The position numbers and the translations under genes were made by a program. The notes under the pieces are model-generated. The model was not told the origin of the DNA, searched no databases, and worked only from the letters and a program-made list of their open reading frames with translations. Positions 11,308 through 22,219 of a DNA stretch of 64,000 nucleotides are shown here, piece after piece (position 1 is the stretch's first letter; each line of letters starts with the position of its first letter). The stretch comes from Chaenocephalus aceratus (lineage: Eukaryota > Chordata > Actinopteri > Perciformes > Channichthyidae), in NCBI GenBank assembly GCA_023974075.1, contig CM043798.1, positions 6,918,173-6,982,172 of the forward strand, in the 5' to 3' direction.

Positions 11308-13410
11308 ACAGCCACTGAACTGATTACCCAAGATCCTCAGCTATGGTTTAAGCTCGCTGATTGGATGTTTTAGCCGCAATGCATGTAGGGATATGGTGTT
11401 AATGCAATATGAAATCCGAAAAACATTTCTGAGTTTAGGATGGCTGAAGACACTACACTACCCATAATCCCCAGCTATCGTTTAGTACTACTGTCCCCGT
11501 GATTCATCTGCAAGCTCTGGGATTGGATGTTGGAGTGGCAGTGCGCCAAGGTTACGCCGAGCGTCAAACAGCTGTTTGAAATGGAACGAAACCACGCCAG
11601 ACTATCCAAAACTGGAATCGAACGCCCCCCCAGAACTACACATGCTGGCTATTGTGTTTCACAAAATGTTCTATGGGACATCTCTACTGAACGTTTTCGT
11701 TTTTCCCACAAATAGAAGTTGCCAGTATTAAACACATTGGTGTTATCAAATGTAAAACATATAATTAATAGATGGGTGAAAATCGCTTGTGTCCATAATG
11801 CGCAGCATTATATTAATGCCGTATACCCACATGACAGCTCATTGCTACTTTGTAATTCTACTCCACTACAATTCAGAGGTTAACCTGGTATTTTTACTCC
11901 ACTACATTTATTTGAGTTACTTTGCAGATTCTGATTAATGATGTGAAATATAAACAACCCTTAAATCAGACTTTAGTTACACCTGAGTAAAATTCAGGGA
12001 AGGTGAATGTCAAGTGCCAACAATCAGGAGAGATATTTGATAGCTGGTGCTTGAGAAGACATTTATCTGCAATTGACATGAATGGAAACGAGTAATAAAG
12101 TATATTCATTACTCGTTATTCTCTACTAATAGTTAATTAAAGACTGTATAATGGCTATTTTGCACATCCCTTTCAAGATTTCAAGATTTTCTAAGGTTTA
12201 TTGACATATCATATACACAACTACGGTGTAGTTATGCAATGAATGAAAACTTGGGTCGCAGCTGAGGTTCCTCAACAGTGCATTACAAGACATCTATCAA
12301 TATGTCTATTAAACTGTCATATTCTTCACATTTCTTATACTATCTACATACATAAGAGTATAATTCATATGTATAATATCAGTTAAAATAAGTGCTTCAA
12401 CATTGTTAACATTGCAGGAAAGCAATATATTAGACGTTAAGTACTTTGTCAGGCTTAATATTTATCTTTTGATACCCCAAAGCTTTTTTCTTATTTAAAA
12501 GAAGACCTTAATCTAAAGTATTATTTAATGTTTAAATAAAGGTTCATTCGTTTTTCTGTTTTGCACCTCCTCATATTAATATCTTTGTACATCCTGCACT
12601 AAACTGTTTTATTGTAGAGATCACTTATAGTATCTTCTTGATTTTTATATTCTATATTTCTACTTTCCCCCTATGAAAGTATTTTTTTCATCAAATATAA
12701 CACATAAAAACAATAATTCAATAACATGCTTTAACCACTAGGCGGTGCACACAAGGTACACACAGCCATAATAACGTTGTATTATTAGTGTAGGACACTT
12801 ATGTATGTACAACATCTGAAGATGTGTAGTTTTATTCATGCTTTCACATAATTTTGCAGCATATTGCTATATTATTTCAGACTCAGTATTTACATTCTTA
12901 TATTCAAAGAAAATCAGTAATATCTTTAAAAACTACAGTCCTTTTCTATCAGCTGTGCACCGTTATGGTGTAAATATAACCTATCTATGAATTAGATCAA
13001 ATGTAAAAGTCAGCCAAATTAGTGTTGATACTGCAAGGAGACGTATTGTGTGAAGAGAAATTGAAGATGTTGTTTAATTGTTGATATATTTATGATCCAC
13101 GTCAAGTATTCAGTTTCGGCGGCATTTCTTCCAGTTTTTCCAAAGGTCTTCTCATCAGGGCTCTATAAAGAACCACGGCAGATCTGTAATATGTAATGCA
13201 GCCGAACCGTGTATTACAATGCATTTATGTGATGACTTTCAAAGAGAAAAGCAAGAACACTCGGAATAAATTATTATTATTTTTTTTTTTAAGTTTTTCA
13301 GATTTCATATCGTATTAACACCCATATACCTCCATGCATTGCCGCTAAAACATCCAATCAGCAAGCTTAAACCATAGCTGAGGATCTTGGGTAATCAGTT
13401 CAGTGGCTGT
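11308..13410. repeat. 78-bp inverted repeat pair enclosing 1.9 kb
   Basis: Bases 11,308-11,385 (starting ACAGCCACTGAACTGATTAC) recur as the reverse complement at 13,333-13,410 with two mismatches by eye. The enclosed 1.95 kb is AT-rich and has no transposase I recognise, but does contain a hAT-type fragment near 11,865-12,000. This may be a foldback element or the ends of a large non-autonomous transposon. Confidence 0.7.
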
Positions 13411-13974
13411 TTCCGGTTATTTTTATTTTGAAATTCAGTTCCTGACGGATGCCAAAAAAGCCCGAAATTATGGAATTAAACAAATAAATAAAAACAAGGA
13501 TGATCGTGTGTTATTGGTGAGTAAATAACAGTGTGTTATTTAGAAAAGAATAATAAATTAGAAGGAAAAAAAGATTCAAAAAAATACAGATTTCAGTATT
13601 CTGAGGCTCTGAGCCCCATTTATTTTCCTCACAGACGACAAAAAAAGTCCGACATTATACGATTTAAAATAAAAACAATAATCGTGGCTTGATATTGAGT
13701 AAGGAGATGTTTCTATGAACCCCACAGCTTCCGGTGTTCCAAGACTCGAATGGACAAAAAGACGTGCTGCAGGCACAAAGCATACTACCAATAGAAATAC
13801 ATTGCTTTTAAAAATTGTTCTGTGTGACACGAAATAAAGGGGAAAATCGTGTTGGTAAACATGAATCAATAGATTAAATGTCGTGACTCTAACACGAAAT
13901 GCCGTGAGACTGGGTTGATATATTGCTGCCATGCCTGCTTCCAACAAAATACAATAAAAATACTCCGTTAAAGT
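13411..13974. other. Unassigned AT-rich sequence left of LTR element
   Basis: No gene is seen. The sequence TTGCTGCCATGCCTGCTTCCAA near 13,923 recurs at about 25,649 on the other side of the LTR element, so part of this is a dispersed repeat. Confidence 0.35.
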
Positions 13975-13979
13975 ACAAG
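13975..13979. other. Target site duplication ACAAG (left)
   Basis: Identical to 25,130-25,134 immediately right of the other LTR. Five bases is usual for Ty3/gypsy integration. The target was itself a TACTTGAGTA-type repeat. Confidence 0.85.
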
Positions 13980-14680
13980 TGTTACGTTCCCAATTGGCTA
14001 GGGGGAACAAAAGGGAAACGACACGAAACGACTTGGCCCAACAACGGGTCAAGCGGTTACTATCTAACACAACGGGTCTCCAAAAGAGAGTTGCCCAGTA
14101 CTATACAAAAGGAAAGAAAATCTCACTTCTAAAGTGGAAACAAAACAATAAGCAAAACGGGGCTGTGGGAGAACACAGTTGGTGCGGGTCTACAGGTGCT
14201 AATCACCTGGATCTACGCAAGGTATATACAAGTACTGGTCTACAGGTGCTAATCACCTGGATCTAAATATGACACACACAAATGCTGGTCTACAGGTGCT
14301 AGTCACCTGGATCGAAGCAATATACAAAAGAATGCTAAACACAAAGCTACTACAATACACTGCTACTCAGTGTAACTAACACAGAGCCCTATTAAACACA
14401 CTGCTAGGCAGTCTAACGAATCACACAGTATTGCGGTAGTATAGCGAGAGGCGAGGCGTCTGTCCCATAATACAGAGCCTCCAGAATGATGTCCGTGCCC
14501 GGCCTTTGTACTCCTCCCCCGGATGACATGGCAGAAGCGGGCGGGGATTGGATGACGTCCGTCCAATCACCGCGGATGTTGCGAGGTCGGGACGGCCAAT
14601 AACAGCTGATGGACTGCACACCTCATTCACATATACACAAGACAGAGTTAACAGCACAAGGTGTAACAGCGGCTGTAACA
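13980..14680 (-). repeat. 3' LTR of GMR1-like element (701 bp)
   Basis: It matches 24,366-25,129 along its length but lacks about 70 bp near 14,018 that the other copy has. Plus-strand text starts TGTTACGTTCCCAATTGG and ends GCGGCTGTAACA. It holds three copies of CAGGTGCTAATCACCTG (or one-base variant) at 14,193, 14,243 and 14,293. On the minus strand it also has ATTGG (CCAAT-box) motifs and GACGTC near 14,545-14,605, likely U3 promoter elements. Confidence 0.9.
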
Positions 14681-14696
14681 CCCCCCCCCCACAGGG
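14681..14696 (-). other. Polypurine tract
   Basis: On the minus strand the tract reads CCCCTGTGGGGGGGGGG directly before the LTR start TGTTACAG. It would prime plus-strand DNA synthesis. The position right after RNase H shows that RNase H is the last pol domain in this element. Confidence 0.7.
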
Positions 14697-14735
14697 GTTT
14701 TGTGAACCAAAACACAATACACGACGAACACATCA

Positions 14736-15215
14736 CTACAGTCTGGACAGGGCATCTGCAAACATGTTCTCTGAACCTTTCTTATGTCGGATTTGCAGGT
14801 TGTAGTCCTGGACGATCAGAGCCCACCGCATGAGACGCTGATTGTGATTGTACATGCGGGACAAAAAGACAATGGGGTTATGATCGGTAAACACTGCGAC
14901 CGGCAAAGAACTGGACCCGACATAAACCTCAAAGTGCTGGAGAGCTAACAACAAAGCAAGGGTCTCCTTTGCAATGGTAGAGTAGCGGACCTGGTGTTTG
15001 TTGAACTTGCGGGAGAAATAACACACAGGATGATCAACTCCCGCCGCATCTTCCTGCAGTAAAACAGCACCGGCCCCCACTGCACTGGCATCCACCTCGA
15101 GTTTAAAGGGCTTAGTAAGATTGGGAGCATCGAGCACAGGAGCGTGACTCAAGAGTGTCTTTACACACTCAAATGCATGTTGGCACTCAGGGGTCCAAAC
15201 GTAGTCCCCTGGGAA
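14736..15215 (-). pseudogene. GMR1-like RNase H domain
   Basis: The segment starts with the RT-RNase H connection (VWTPECQHAFE) and continues with the RNase H core. The acidic residues sit in LEVDASAVGAG, KETLALL, VFTDHNPI and ADALSRL, so all four catalytic positions appear present. It would digest the RNA strand of the hybrid during reverse transcription. It is fused out of frame to the end of integrase at about 15,215, and the RT palm that should precede it is missing. Closest in style to fish GMR1 and related gypsy Pol proteins. Confidence 0.85.
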
Positions 15216-15889
15216 TGGTAGCGCTTTAACATATTAACATGACAGACGCGCGTTTTACGCCGTCTCTCTGGAGTACCAATAACATAATCCGTGTCACTGA
15301 GACAATTGCGGATTTCATACGGGCCTAGGAATTTGGCAGAGAGCGCAGCGCCGGGGATAGGCAAGACTGCGAGGACCTTGTCACCTATTTCAAAGTGCCT
15401 AGGGACAGCAGCACGGTCATATTTATGCTTCATGACAGCGGAGAGCGACTCTCTAGCGAGTGAATTTGCTCGGTGCAAACGCTCACGAAACTGACTAACG
15501 TAATCCAATACGTTTTTATCTGGAATATCAGCCGAAAGAAACTCGTCGTGTAGGATTTTAAGTGGACCGCGGGGCGTATGGCCGAAAACGAGCTGCGCGG
15601 GACTGAATCCTAATGACTGCTGAACAGCTTCACGGGCTGCGAACAAAACAAAGGGAATTCCCTCATCCCAATTTTTTTCTGTCTCCATACAGTATTTTCG
15701 CAGCATGCTTTTTAACGTCTGATGCCACCGTTCTAACGCCCCCTGCGACTCTGGGTGGTACGCACTAGATAGGACATGTTTCACCTGCAGTGTTTGTTGG
15801 ACCTGTTTGAACAACTTGGATTTAAAATGTGTCCCTTGGTCACTCTGAATTACACGCGGGATTCCAAAGGTGGAAAAGAACTTTCTCAA
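15161..15889 (-). pseudogene. GMR1-like integrase core and C-terminus
   Basis: It contains the second and third catalytic residues of the DDE core: Asp in VIQSDQGTHF and Glu in ESQGALERWH. The C-terminal domain follows, with GDKVLAVLP and a VNMLKRYH end. It would join element DNA to chromosomal DNA. The N-terminal zinc domain is in the neighbouring frame, separated by a frameshift near 15,893. After MLKRYH the sequence passes straight into the RNase H connection in a shifted frame. Confidence 0.87.
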
Positions 15890-15897
15890 GGCCTTAA

Positions 15898-16398
15898 CTA
15901 CAGCGACGGAAGTGATGCTCTACGCAGCGGAATAGCTTCAGGGAAACGGGTAGACGTACACATAATGGTGAGTAAACACTGTTGACCTGTTTTTGTGCGT
16001 GGTAAAGGCCCAACACAGCCTATCAACACCCGGTCGAAGGGCTCGCCTATAGCCGGTATGGGATGTAACGGAGCTTGCGGAATTTTTTTATTAGGCTTAC
16101 CGACAACCTGGCACACATGACAGCAGCGGCAAAAGCTAGAGACGTCCTTCTTTAACCCTGGCCAAAAGAAATGCTTGAGAATGATTTGATACGTTTTAGT
16201 CACGCCCAGGTGTCCCGACCATTGGCTTTCATGCGCTACAGATAATACATGTTGACGGTATGGCGCCGGCACGACTACCTGATGCACTACACTCCAGTCA
16301 GCTTCAGCAGTCCCAGTGAGAGACCATTGGCGCACTAATATCTCCTTATCCAACACATAAGCTACCTTCTCACCCCTTGCTTTGTTATTACTCACCAC
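15898..16398 (-). pseudogene. GMR1-like integrase zinc-binding domain and first core block
   Basis: HESQWSGHLG followed by CRCCHVCQ gives the His-His-Cys-Cys zinc site of retroelement integrases. The first core block reads FDRVLIGCVGPLP, where a Gly codon (GGC) stands in the place of the usual catalytic Asp (GAC). That single change would inactivate the enzyme. Upstream the frame runs into the left end of a hAT element at 16,584. Confidence 0.85.
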
Positions 16399-17387
16399 CT
16401 GCTCGAAACACTTCGCAAGCGTCAGATCCGCCCTCTGCGCGGTGAGTAAAAGCTCTCGGTTACCGGGAGTGTGGAACCGTCAACAGCTGGGCTGGCAGGT
16501 TGCGCTGGCGCAGCGGTCACAGCAGGGAAAGCGGAAAACGCCACTGCTGGCTTTTCCTCCGGCATTTTATCATCTGTAAACATTAGGGGTGTAACGGTAC
16601 ACGTACCTGTACCGAAATTATTCGGTACGGGCCCTTCGGTTCGGTACAGGTGTGTACCGAAGTGTACCGAAGTGTACCGAACGAATATAACGTTAAACGT
16701 AAAAATTGAGAACGTGAACAACTTTTTGGAAGTAATCTCAGGTGCTGCGTCGCAGCATTCAGAGTAATTTGCTCACATTGGGTTCAACGCGTCATAGAGC
16801 GAGCAGGTCATTTCATTGGGCTGGTCAGAGGGATGCGTTCAAATGTAGTCAGTAATTTAAGGAACTGTCAAATTAATGCGAACGCAGATAAAGTTGAGCT
16901 CGAAAATCCTCCAGCATCATTATAGTCTCCGGTTTGGGAAATTTTGGTTTCGCAGTTACGTACAAGGATGACGGACAAAGACAGGTGGACCGAACCAAAG
17001 CTGTTTGTCGGCATTGTTCAACTAACATTGGTTATGCGGCTGGCAATACATCAAACTTGCACACTCTTGAAAAGGCATCACCCGAACGTGAATATCACCG
17101 GTATCAAAAGAAAAAAGGCTTGAAGTGCAAACTCCCGCTAGCATTTAAGCCTCCACTACTCGCAAAAAAGTTTCAGACCGAGCCAAAGCTATTACAAACG
17201 ACAAATATCCTTATGTTGTTAGCAAAGTGCTACCTGGCTGTATCTGCTACCTCTGTCCCTAGCGAGAGGGGTGTTCTCCACAGCAGGAGACAGGGGCGGA
17301 CTGGCCATCGGGACGTTCGGGGCGAATCCCGATGGGCCGGTACTGAAGTGGGCCGGTCGGACGATGTGGGCCGGCCGGTAACCGGCA

Positions 17388-18590
17388 GGGCTCGACATTA
17401 AATGGCCCGCTGGCCCGGAAGCACTATTTAGACACCCCGGGCCAGCATAACGTACTTTCCACTTGCCCGCTCGGGCCACTAAAAATATTGCTTTAAAAAA
17501 ATGGTCCTGTGGTATTGGTATTTTGACTAGCAATTTACTTAAATTGTTTCGTTTATCAACGCTACAACTTAGCGTTCCGTGAGTCGGTTGTCGTTGTTGT
17601 TGGGTGAAAAGCAAACAGCTGTTTGCTGCGGAGCGCAGCGGGAGCAGGCTCCCGTGAGCGGGAGCGCGCTGCTTCACTACAGACTATCGTGCCACCTAAC
17701 CATTCGCCAAATGTTTTTAATACCAGCGGTAACCGGCCAAGCGCCGGGCAAAAAAAATCTTCAAATAAAAGAAAGTCACCGGAGGAGTTAAAGGAGTGTG
17801 ACAGGGAGAGGAGAAGAAGAGGGAGAGAAAGTTTCAGCCAGCTTGATCGATGGAGTTGGCTGCAGTGCCGCGTCCTAAAACCCTTTTATAATCTATCGAT
17901 TAGATTTATGATTCGAAAATTTAAAAGTAGGGTAGACATGTGGAGATTATCCGGCTGAACAAAACGTGCATTTATCAAACGGGTTTGTTTTCCACAGACC
18001 TTATTTCCAGCTATTTTCCAAAACCCTTGTCGAGGGAACCAGCAGCTTACTTCCTGGTTTGAGGACGCGTCACTGGCTGCACCTCTCAATGATGCCAATA
18101 TAAAGAAGGTCTTCTGTCGGCTCTGTACATCAATGCCGACCTATGCTGACAAGTAAGTGAAGAGTAGACAATATAAAGAAATTGGCGAAATGTCCCAGCA
18201 GTTTAGGATAATGAAGGTTCTAATCAAATCTATTACATAGCCATTACATGTCTAACTCCTAATGACAGGAAGGCAGAAAGTGCATTATAAATAATAATAA
18301 TAATAATAATAGCAGCATTTTTTTAACAATGACCACAATATCATTATTTAATAAACCAAATATGAACAATTGAGGAAAATGAGGAAGAACTGATGATTAA
18401 AATGTTGTAGTACAAGTAGTAATGTAGTTAGTGCATACATTACTATTGCAACAAATGTGTTAATTTTTCTTCATTATTAGTCGATTTTTTTTTTTGGACG
18501 AATGCTCCGGGCCAGTGGTTACAATGGTGGGGCCAATGATAATACAAGTCCACCGGCCCGGAGGTAGACATTATTTACCCTTAATGTCTA
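17388..18590 (+). mobile_element. Probable innermost hAT fragment
   Basis: CAGGGCTCGACATTAA at 17,388 is a hAT-type left end seen widely in fish. The interior near 18,050-18,140 encodes SWFEDASLAAPL and KKVFCRLCTSM, resembling the N-terminal zinc-binding part of hAT transposases. The right end is not clean (TTAATGTCTACC near 18,590), so the limits are approximate. Confidence 0.4.
18296..18312 (+). repeat. AAT microsatellite
   Basis: Short run of AAT units in the inner hAT region. Confidence 0.7.
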
Positions 18591-19083
18591 CCGCTAGTAA
18601 ATTGTTGGGGGGGGGGACAATTTACTAGCGGTATTTACTTGCGGTACCGCGGTGGGCCGGCGGTACCGAAGTGGGCCGGTCGAGAGTCCCGGGCTGATTT
18701 GTAGTCCCAGTCCGCCCCTGGCAGGAGACATTGTTAGTGCCAGCTGCCAGCAGATCTGCCCTTTCGGCAAGCAATGTGGACAAGTTCATCTTTCTTTAAA
18801 AAAACATGAAAATACAATGACAAGCAAGTCCTAATGTCTGTATGTAAACTGGCTGCTTAGGTGCTAGTACAGTACAGTTCAAATACAGATTATTTCAGTT
18901 CATCGAAATGCTGCACCTTAATGTTTATTTATTATATTTTGTATTTATTTGAGTGAATACATTATTCACAGTTTAATAATAATAAAAAAAATAATTATAA
19001 TATATGTTTTGTTTTTGTGAAAAAATTCTGCTGTACCGAAAGCGTACCGAACCGAACCGAACCGTGACCAAAAAACCGAGGTA

Positions 19084-19330
19084 CTTTTGAGCTTTTATGA
19101 GCAATTTATGAACTTTTCATGATCCAGCCAATCACAACATTATAATTAAAACCCCAAAAAGTTTGCATGAGTATTTCATGAACTTTTCATGACCATGAGC
19201 ATTTCATGAATTTTGGATGATTGTGGCAAGTTCAGAATATTTTGGAATATTCATGAGCATTTTATGAACTTTTGATGATCAGTGAGTGTGATGATTTTAA
19301 AGACCTCTTGAATATTCATCTACTATTTGA
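19084..19330. repeat. ATGAACTTTTCATGA motif array (left)
   Basis: Repeated short motifs TTCATGAACTTTTCATGA and ATGAGCATTTCATGAA occur at irregular spacing. A related, denser array lies at 22,430-22,870. Both flank a block of other insertions inside the LTR element. The arrays resemble subterminal repeats of a DNA transposon, but I could not define terminal inverted repeats. Confidence 0.55.
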
Positions 19331-19550
19331 ACATTTCTTTCTTTTTTTAAACTTTTAATCTTAAAACAAAACAATAGTGAATTTGAAACTGAACATTATC
19401 TGTATTTATTTTGGTGACATTCATATCATTTTATGGTTTATCTATACTGTTTGAGAAGCAGTATGAGTAAGTAGCGCCAAGGTGGAACCTTTGGCAGGTG
19501 AGCGGTGACATCTGGGTTATTTTAGGGGGGACACTTCCGCCCCCTCCTCA

Positions 19551-19619
19551 GAAGCAATCCAGACGATCAACCGGATCCTGTGTATAATTATTGCTGCTCC
19601 ACTTTTCTGTTTTCTACAG
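19551..19619 (+). repeat. 69-bp direct repeat, copy 1
   Basis: GAAGCAATCCAGACGATCAA through TTTTCTGTTTTCTACAG recurs at 22,151-22,219 in the same orientation with two mismatches. The 3' part resembles a splice acceptor. Between the copies lie a MITE-like element and an L2 fragment. Confidence 0.85.
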
Positions 19620-19723
19620 GTCAGTACATGATGAAAATGATCGATGTTAACTTGTGTGAATTAGATATGATGTTGGAGATGTTTAGGAGAGTGTGTCAGA
19701 AGGTTTTGAGCATGTTTGACATA

Positions 19724-20940
19724 AGAGGCTTCTCAATACTCAAATTTCCCCTCCTCGACTCCCCTCTCGACTCCCCTCCTCGATACTTAGACCCGCCCAC
19801 AGGAGATGCGAGCGGAGGACCGAGGAGGGGAACCGAGGAGAGAGGAGGGGAAGCAGCAGACGTTTAAAGAAATGAGAACTCCTCTCCTCTGAGCGGTCAT
19901 ATTAAAGCGACGTCCGTTCATTATTACGTGGCAACAGCTGCATCAGCTGGAGTGTTTTGTCATATTTTATAATCTCTGTTAGATCAGCTGAACATTGTTC
20001 CCCCACATATTTACTTTGAATTCATTGAGAGTGCGGTATAATGAGACAATAACAGGCTACAGATGCGGACACACACACACAAATATATTTATATAAATAT
20101 ATGCAATTTAAAGTATGAGAGCACTCTCATAATAACGTAACACAATCAGAGACTGGATATATCCCCCCCCCCCCCCCTCTCTCTCTGGTCGCTGAAATGG
20201 GGAATTGAAATTACAGGCCATAAATTGTATTTGCAAGTATTAAAAGTAAGCAGAGGACACCAAACCAACTGAGACCTGTCTGTCCGCCGCATCTGCGCAC
20301 TGTACAACACACACCGACACACTGTACAACACGCACCTACACACTGTAACCTACCACACACACACCTACACACTGTACCACACACACACCTACACACTGT
20401 ACCACACACACCTACAGTTCCTAAAGCATAATCAGGCTACAGCCGTTGTGTATTTATTATGTGAAGCACTAAATGGTTTTAGAAAAATATCGACTTTGTT
20501 TGTAGATATCTACTAAACTAAAGCAAATAAAGAGAGTAGGCCTGTTATACTGAGTGATATATATTTTACACACTGCTCTGCTTTCTGCACCTCACAGCTG
20601 TTCTCACTGTAAACATCGCGTTGCGATGAGAGCAGTTTCTAAAATAATATCCAGGGGTTGCATGCAGAACTGTCATTGGCTGAGATAAGTCCGGCCGTGC
20701 GTCACGCCTCCACCGTTCCCGGAAATGCATCCGCGGAGGAGCCGTGGAGGAACCATCAGTGTATCCTCGGTTATAGCTCCTCCAGAGAGTCCTCGACGCT
20801 CGATCCTCGGTCCTCGGTGTGCATTTAGAGAAATGAGACGTCCTTCAAAATGGCGCGCTGAAATTCATTTCCGGGTCACTACCGGAGGACCGAGGAGTCG
20901 AGGAGTCGAGGAGGGGAAATTTGAGTATTGAGAAGCCTCT
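19724..20940. mobile_element. Non-autonomous DNA transposon, AGAGGCTTCTCAATACTC ends
   Basis: Both ends carry AGAGGCTTCTCAATACTC continuing into AAATTTCCCCTCCTCGAC, giving inverted repeats of about 40 bp. The flanks repeat ATA (19,721-19,723 and 20,941-20,943), a 3-bp duplication as in Harbinger-type elements. The interior has GGACCGAGGAGG motifs and a CA-type minisatellite, with no transposase. Superfamily uncertain. Confidence 0.75.
20306..20415 (+). repeat. CACCTACACACTGTACCACA minisatellite
   Basis: Four to five imperfect units of about 22-26 bp (CACCTACACACTGTACCACA with CA expansion) lie within the DNA transposon. Confidence 0.75.
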
Positions 20941-21214
20941 ATAGTAACGGTATTTTAAAAATACTAAACTGTCGGCAACAATAGAGGCCATTTTCGCGGG
21001 CTTCAGCCGCACCTGCGTAAATGTGACCTGAGCGAAGGCTCGCAGGTTAGCTGCTGCGCACGGGTAATATGTTTTGTTTACCTGAGTGCAGTCTTGCAGG
21101 CACATTGCCTTGTTTTTTGTTTATTAACATTGACAGTGTATTTTTGTGATCTCCATAATATGTTATATTTGGTAAAGATAGATATATTGATAGAAAGTAT
21201 TATTTGATAGCGTT

Positions 21215-22012
21215 ATGTGTTTATAGATAACAACCTGTCCTTCACTGCAAACATAGCTGCTACAACCCGCTGCTGCAGATACACGCTTTACAACATCAGG
21301 AGGATGCGTACCCAGCTGACCCAGAAAGCCACGCAGTTTCTGGTCCAGGCTCTCATCATCTCACGCCTAAACTACTGCAACTCCCTCCTGGCTGGTCTAC
21401 CTGCATGTGCCATCCGACCTCTGCAGCTCATCCAGAATGCAGCGGCTCGTCTGGTCTTCAACCTTCCTAAATGTTCCCACACCACGCCGCTCCTCCGCTC
21501 CCACTGGCTTCCGTTAACTGCTAGAATCCACTTCAAGACACTGGTACTTGCGTACCATGCTGCAAATGAATCTGGCCCTTCCTACATCCAGGACATGGTT
21601 AAACCGTACACCCCAGCACGTGCACTCCGCTCTGCATCAACCAAACGACTCGCTGCACCCTCGCTGCGAGGGGGACCCAAGTTCCCATCAGCAAAAACAC
21701 GTGGGTTTGCTATCCTGGCTCCAAAATGGTGGAATGAGCTCCCATTGACATCAGGACAGCAGAAAGCTTACACACCTTCCGGCGCAGACTGAAAACTCAT
21801 CTCTTTCGACTCCACTTCGAGCAATAGAAGTATTAACAAAGCACTTATAGACTGGCTTATCTAAAGCCAGTTGAGTAGCACTTGAAATGTTTTTGCTCTA
21901 TGAAACCTGATGTACTTATATGATTCTGTTTTCTTCAAGTTTGTATTTGTTGGTCGAACGCACTTATTGTAAGTCGCTTTGGATAAAAGCAGCTAAATGC
22001 AATGTAATGTAA
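21215..22012 (+). pseudogene. 5'-truncated L2 LINE, RT C-terminal end
   Basis: The frame from about 21,217 encodes the last part of an L2-type RT protein: IDNNLSFTANIAA, YNIRRMRTQLT, SRLNYCNSLLAGLP, LQLIQNAAARLVF, VKPYTPARALRSA and FAILAPKWWNELP. It ends with the L2-type tail TGTAAGTCGCTTTGGATAAA near 21,970-21,990. It lacks the RT palm and endonuclease, as expected for a 5'-truncated insertion. A premature stop follows TPSGAD. It lies on the opposite strand to the LTR element and is of a different L2 lineage from the copy at 4,309. Confidence 0.85.
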
Positions 22013-22150
22013 TAATTTATATTGACTATGTTGAATTTCTCCTTGAGATACAGTAATTGACTGTGACAGACAGATAACTTAAATGGAGAAATGTGATGTT
22101 TGTAAATTTCAGCTATTTGAATGTAACTGTGTACTTTGAATTTTGAATAA

Positions 22151-22219
22151 GAAGCATTCCAGACGATCAACCGGATCCTGTGTATAATTATTGCTGCTGC
22201 ACTTTTCTGTTTTCTACAG
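22151..22219 (+). repeat. 69-bp direct repeat, copy 2
   Basis: Same as 19,551-19,619 apart from two mismatches. The flanking sequences differ, so it is not simply a long tandem duplication. Confidence 0.85.

Larger units (their letters stand above)
17291..18720. mobile_element. hAT element, CAGGGGCGGACTGG ends
   Basis: The left end CAGGGGCGGACTGG and right end CCAGTCCGCCCCTG are perfect inverted repeats. They are flanked by the exact 8-bp duplication GCAGGAGA (17,283-17,290 and 18,721-18,728). The insertion disrupts an older hAT transposase. It appears to carry a further hAT inside it. A terminus of the same family occurs on the minus strand at 35,571. Confidence 0.92.
16934..18834 (+). pseudogene. 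ZBED/hAT transposase remnant, internally deleted
   Basis: The first piece (16,934-about 17,115) is a BED-type zinc finger: GFAVTYKDDG, CRHC, GYAAGNTSN. From about 17,220 comes the C-terminal dimerisation region LAKCYLAVSATSVPSER, which resumes after the inner insertion as GDIVSAS. Most of the catalytic core between them is lost. The inner hAT insertion at 17,291 falls exactly within the S-T-A-G-D-I motif. Not functional. Confidence 0.75.
16584..19083 (+). mobile_element. hAT element with ZBED-type transposase remains
   Basis: The left end TAGGGGTGTAACGGTACACG and the run of GTACCGAA motifs are those of a common fish hAT family. Near 19,030-19,083 the mirror sequence ACCGAACCGAACCGTGACC appears, but the terminal inverted repeat is missing, so the right end is truncated. 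It lies in the GMR1-like element and is interrupted by another hAT at 17,291-18,720. Confidence 0.75.

Noticed and set aside
14736..16398. Integrase and RNase H order as an assembly or inversion artefact
   Set aside because: Both lie on the same strand, RNase H directly adjoins the polypurine tract, and the order fits the known Gmr1-like arrangement.
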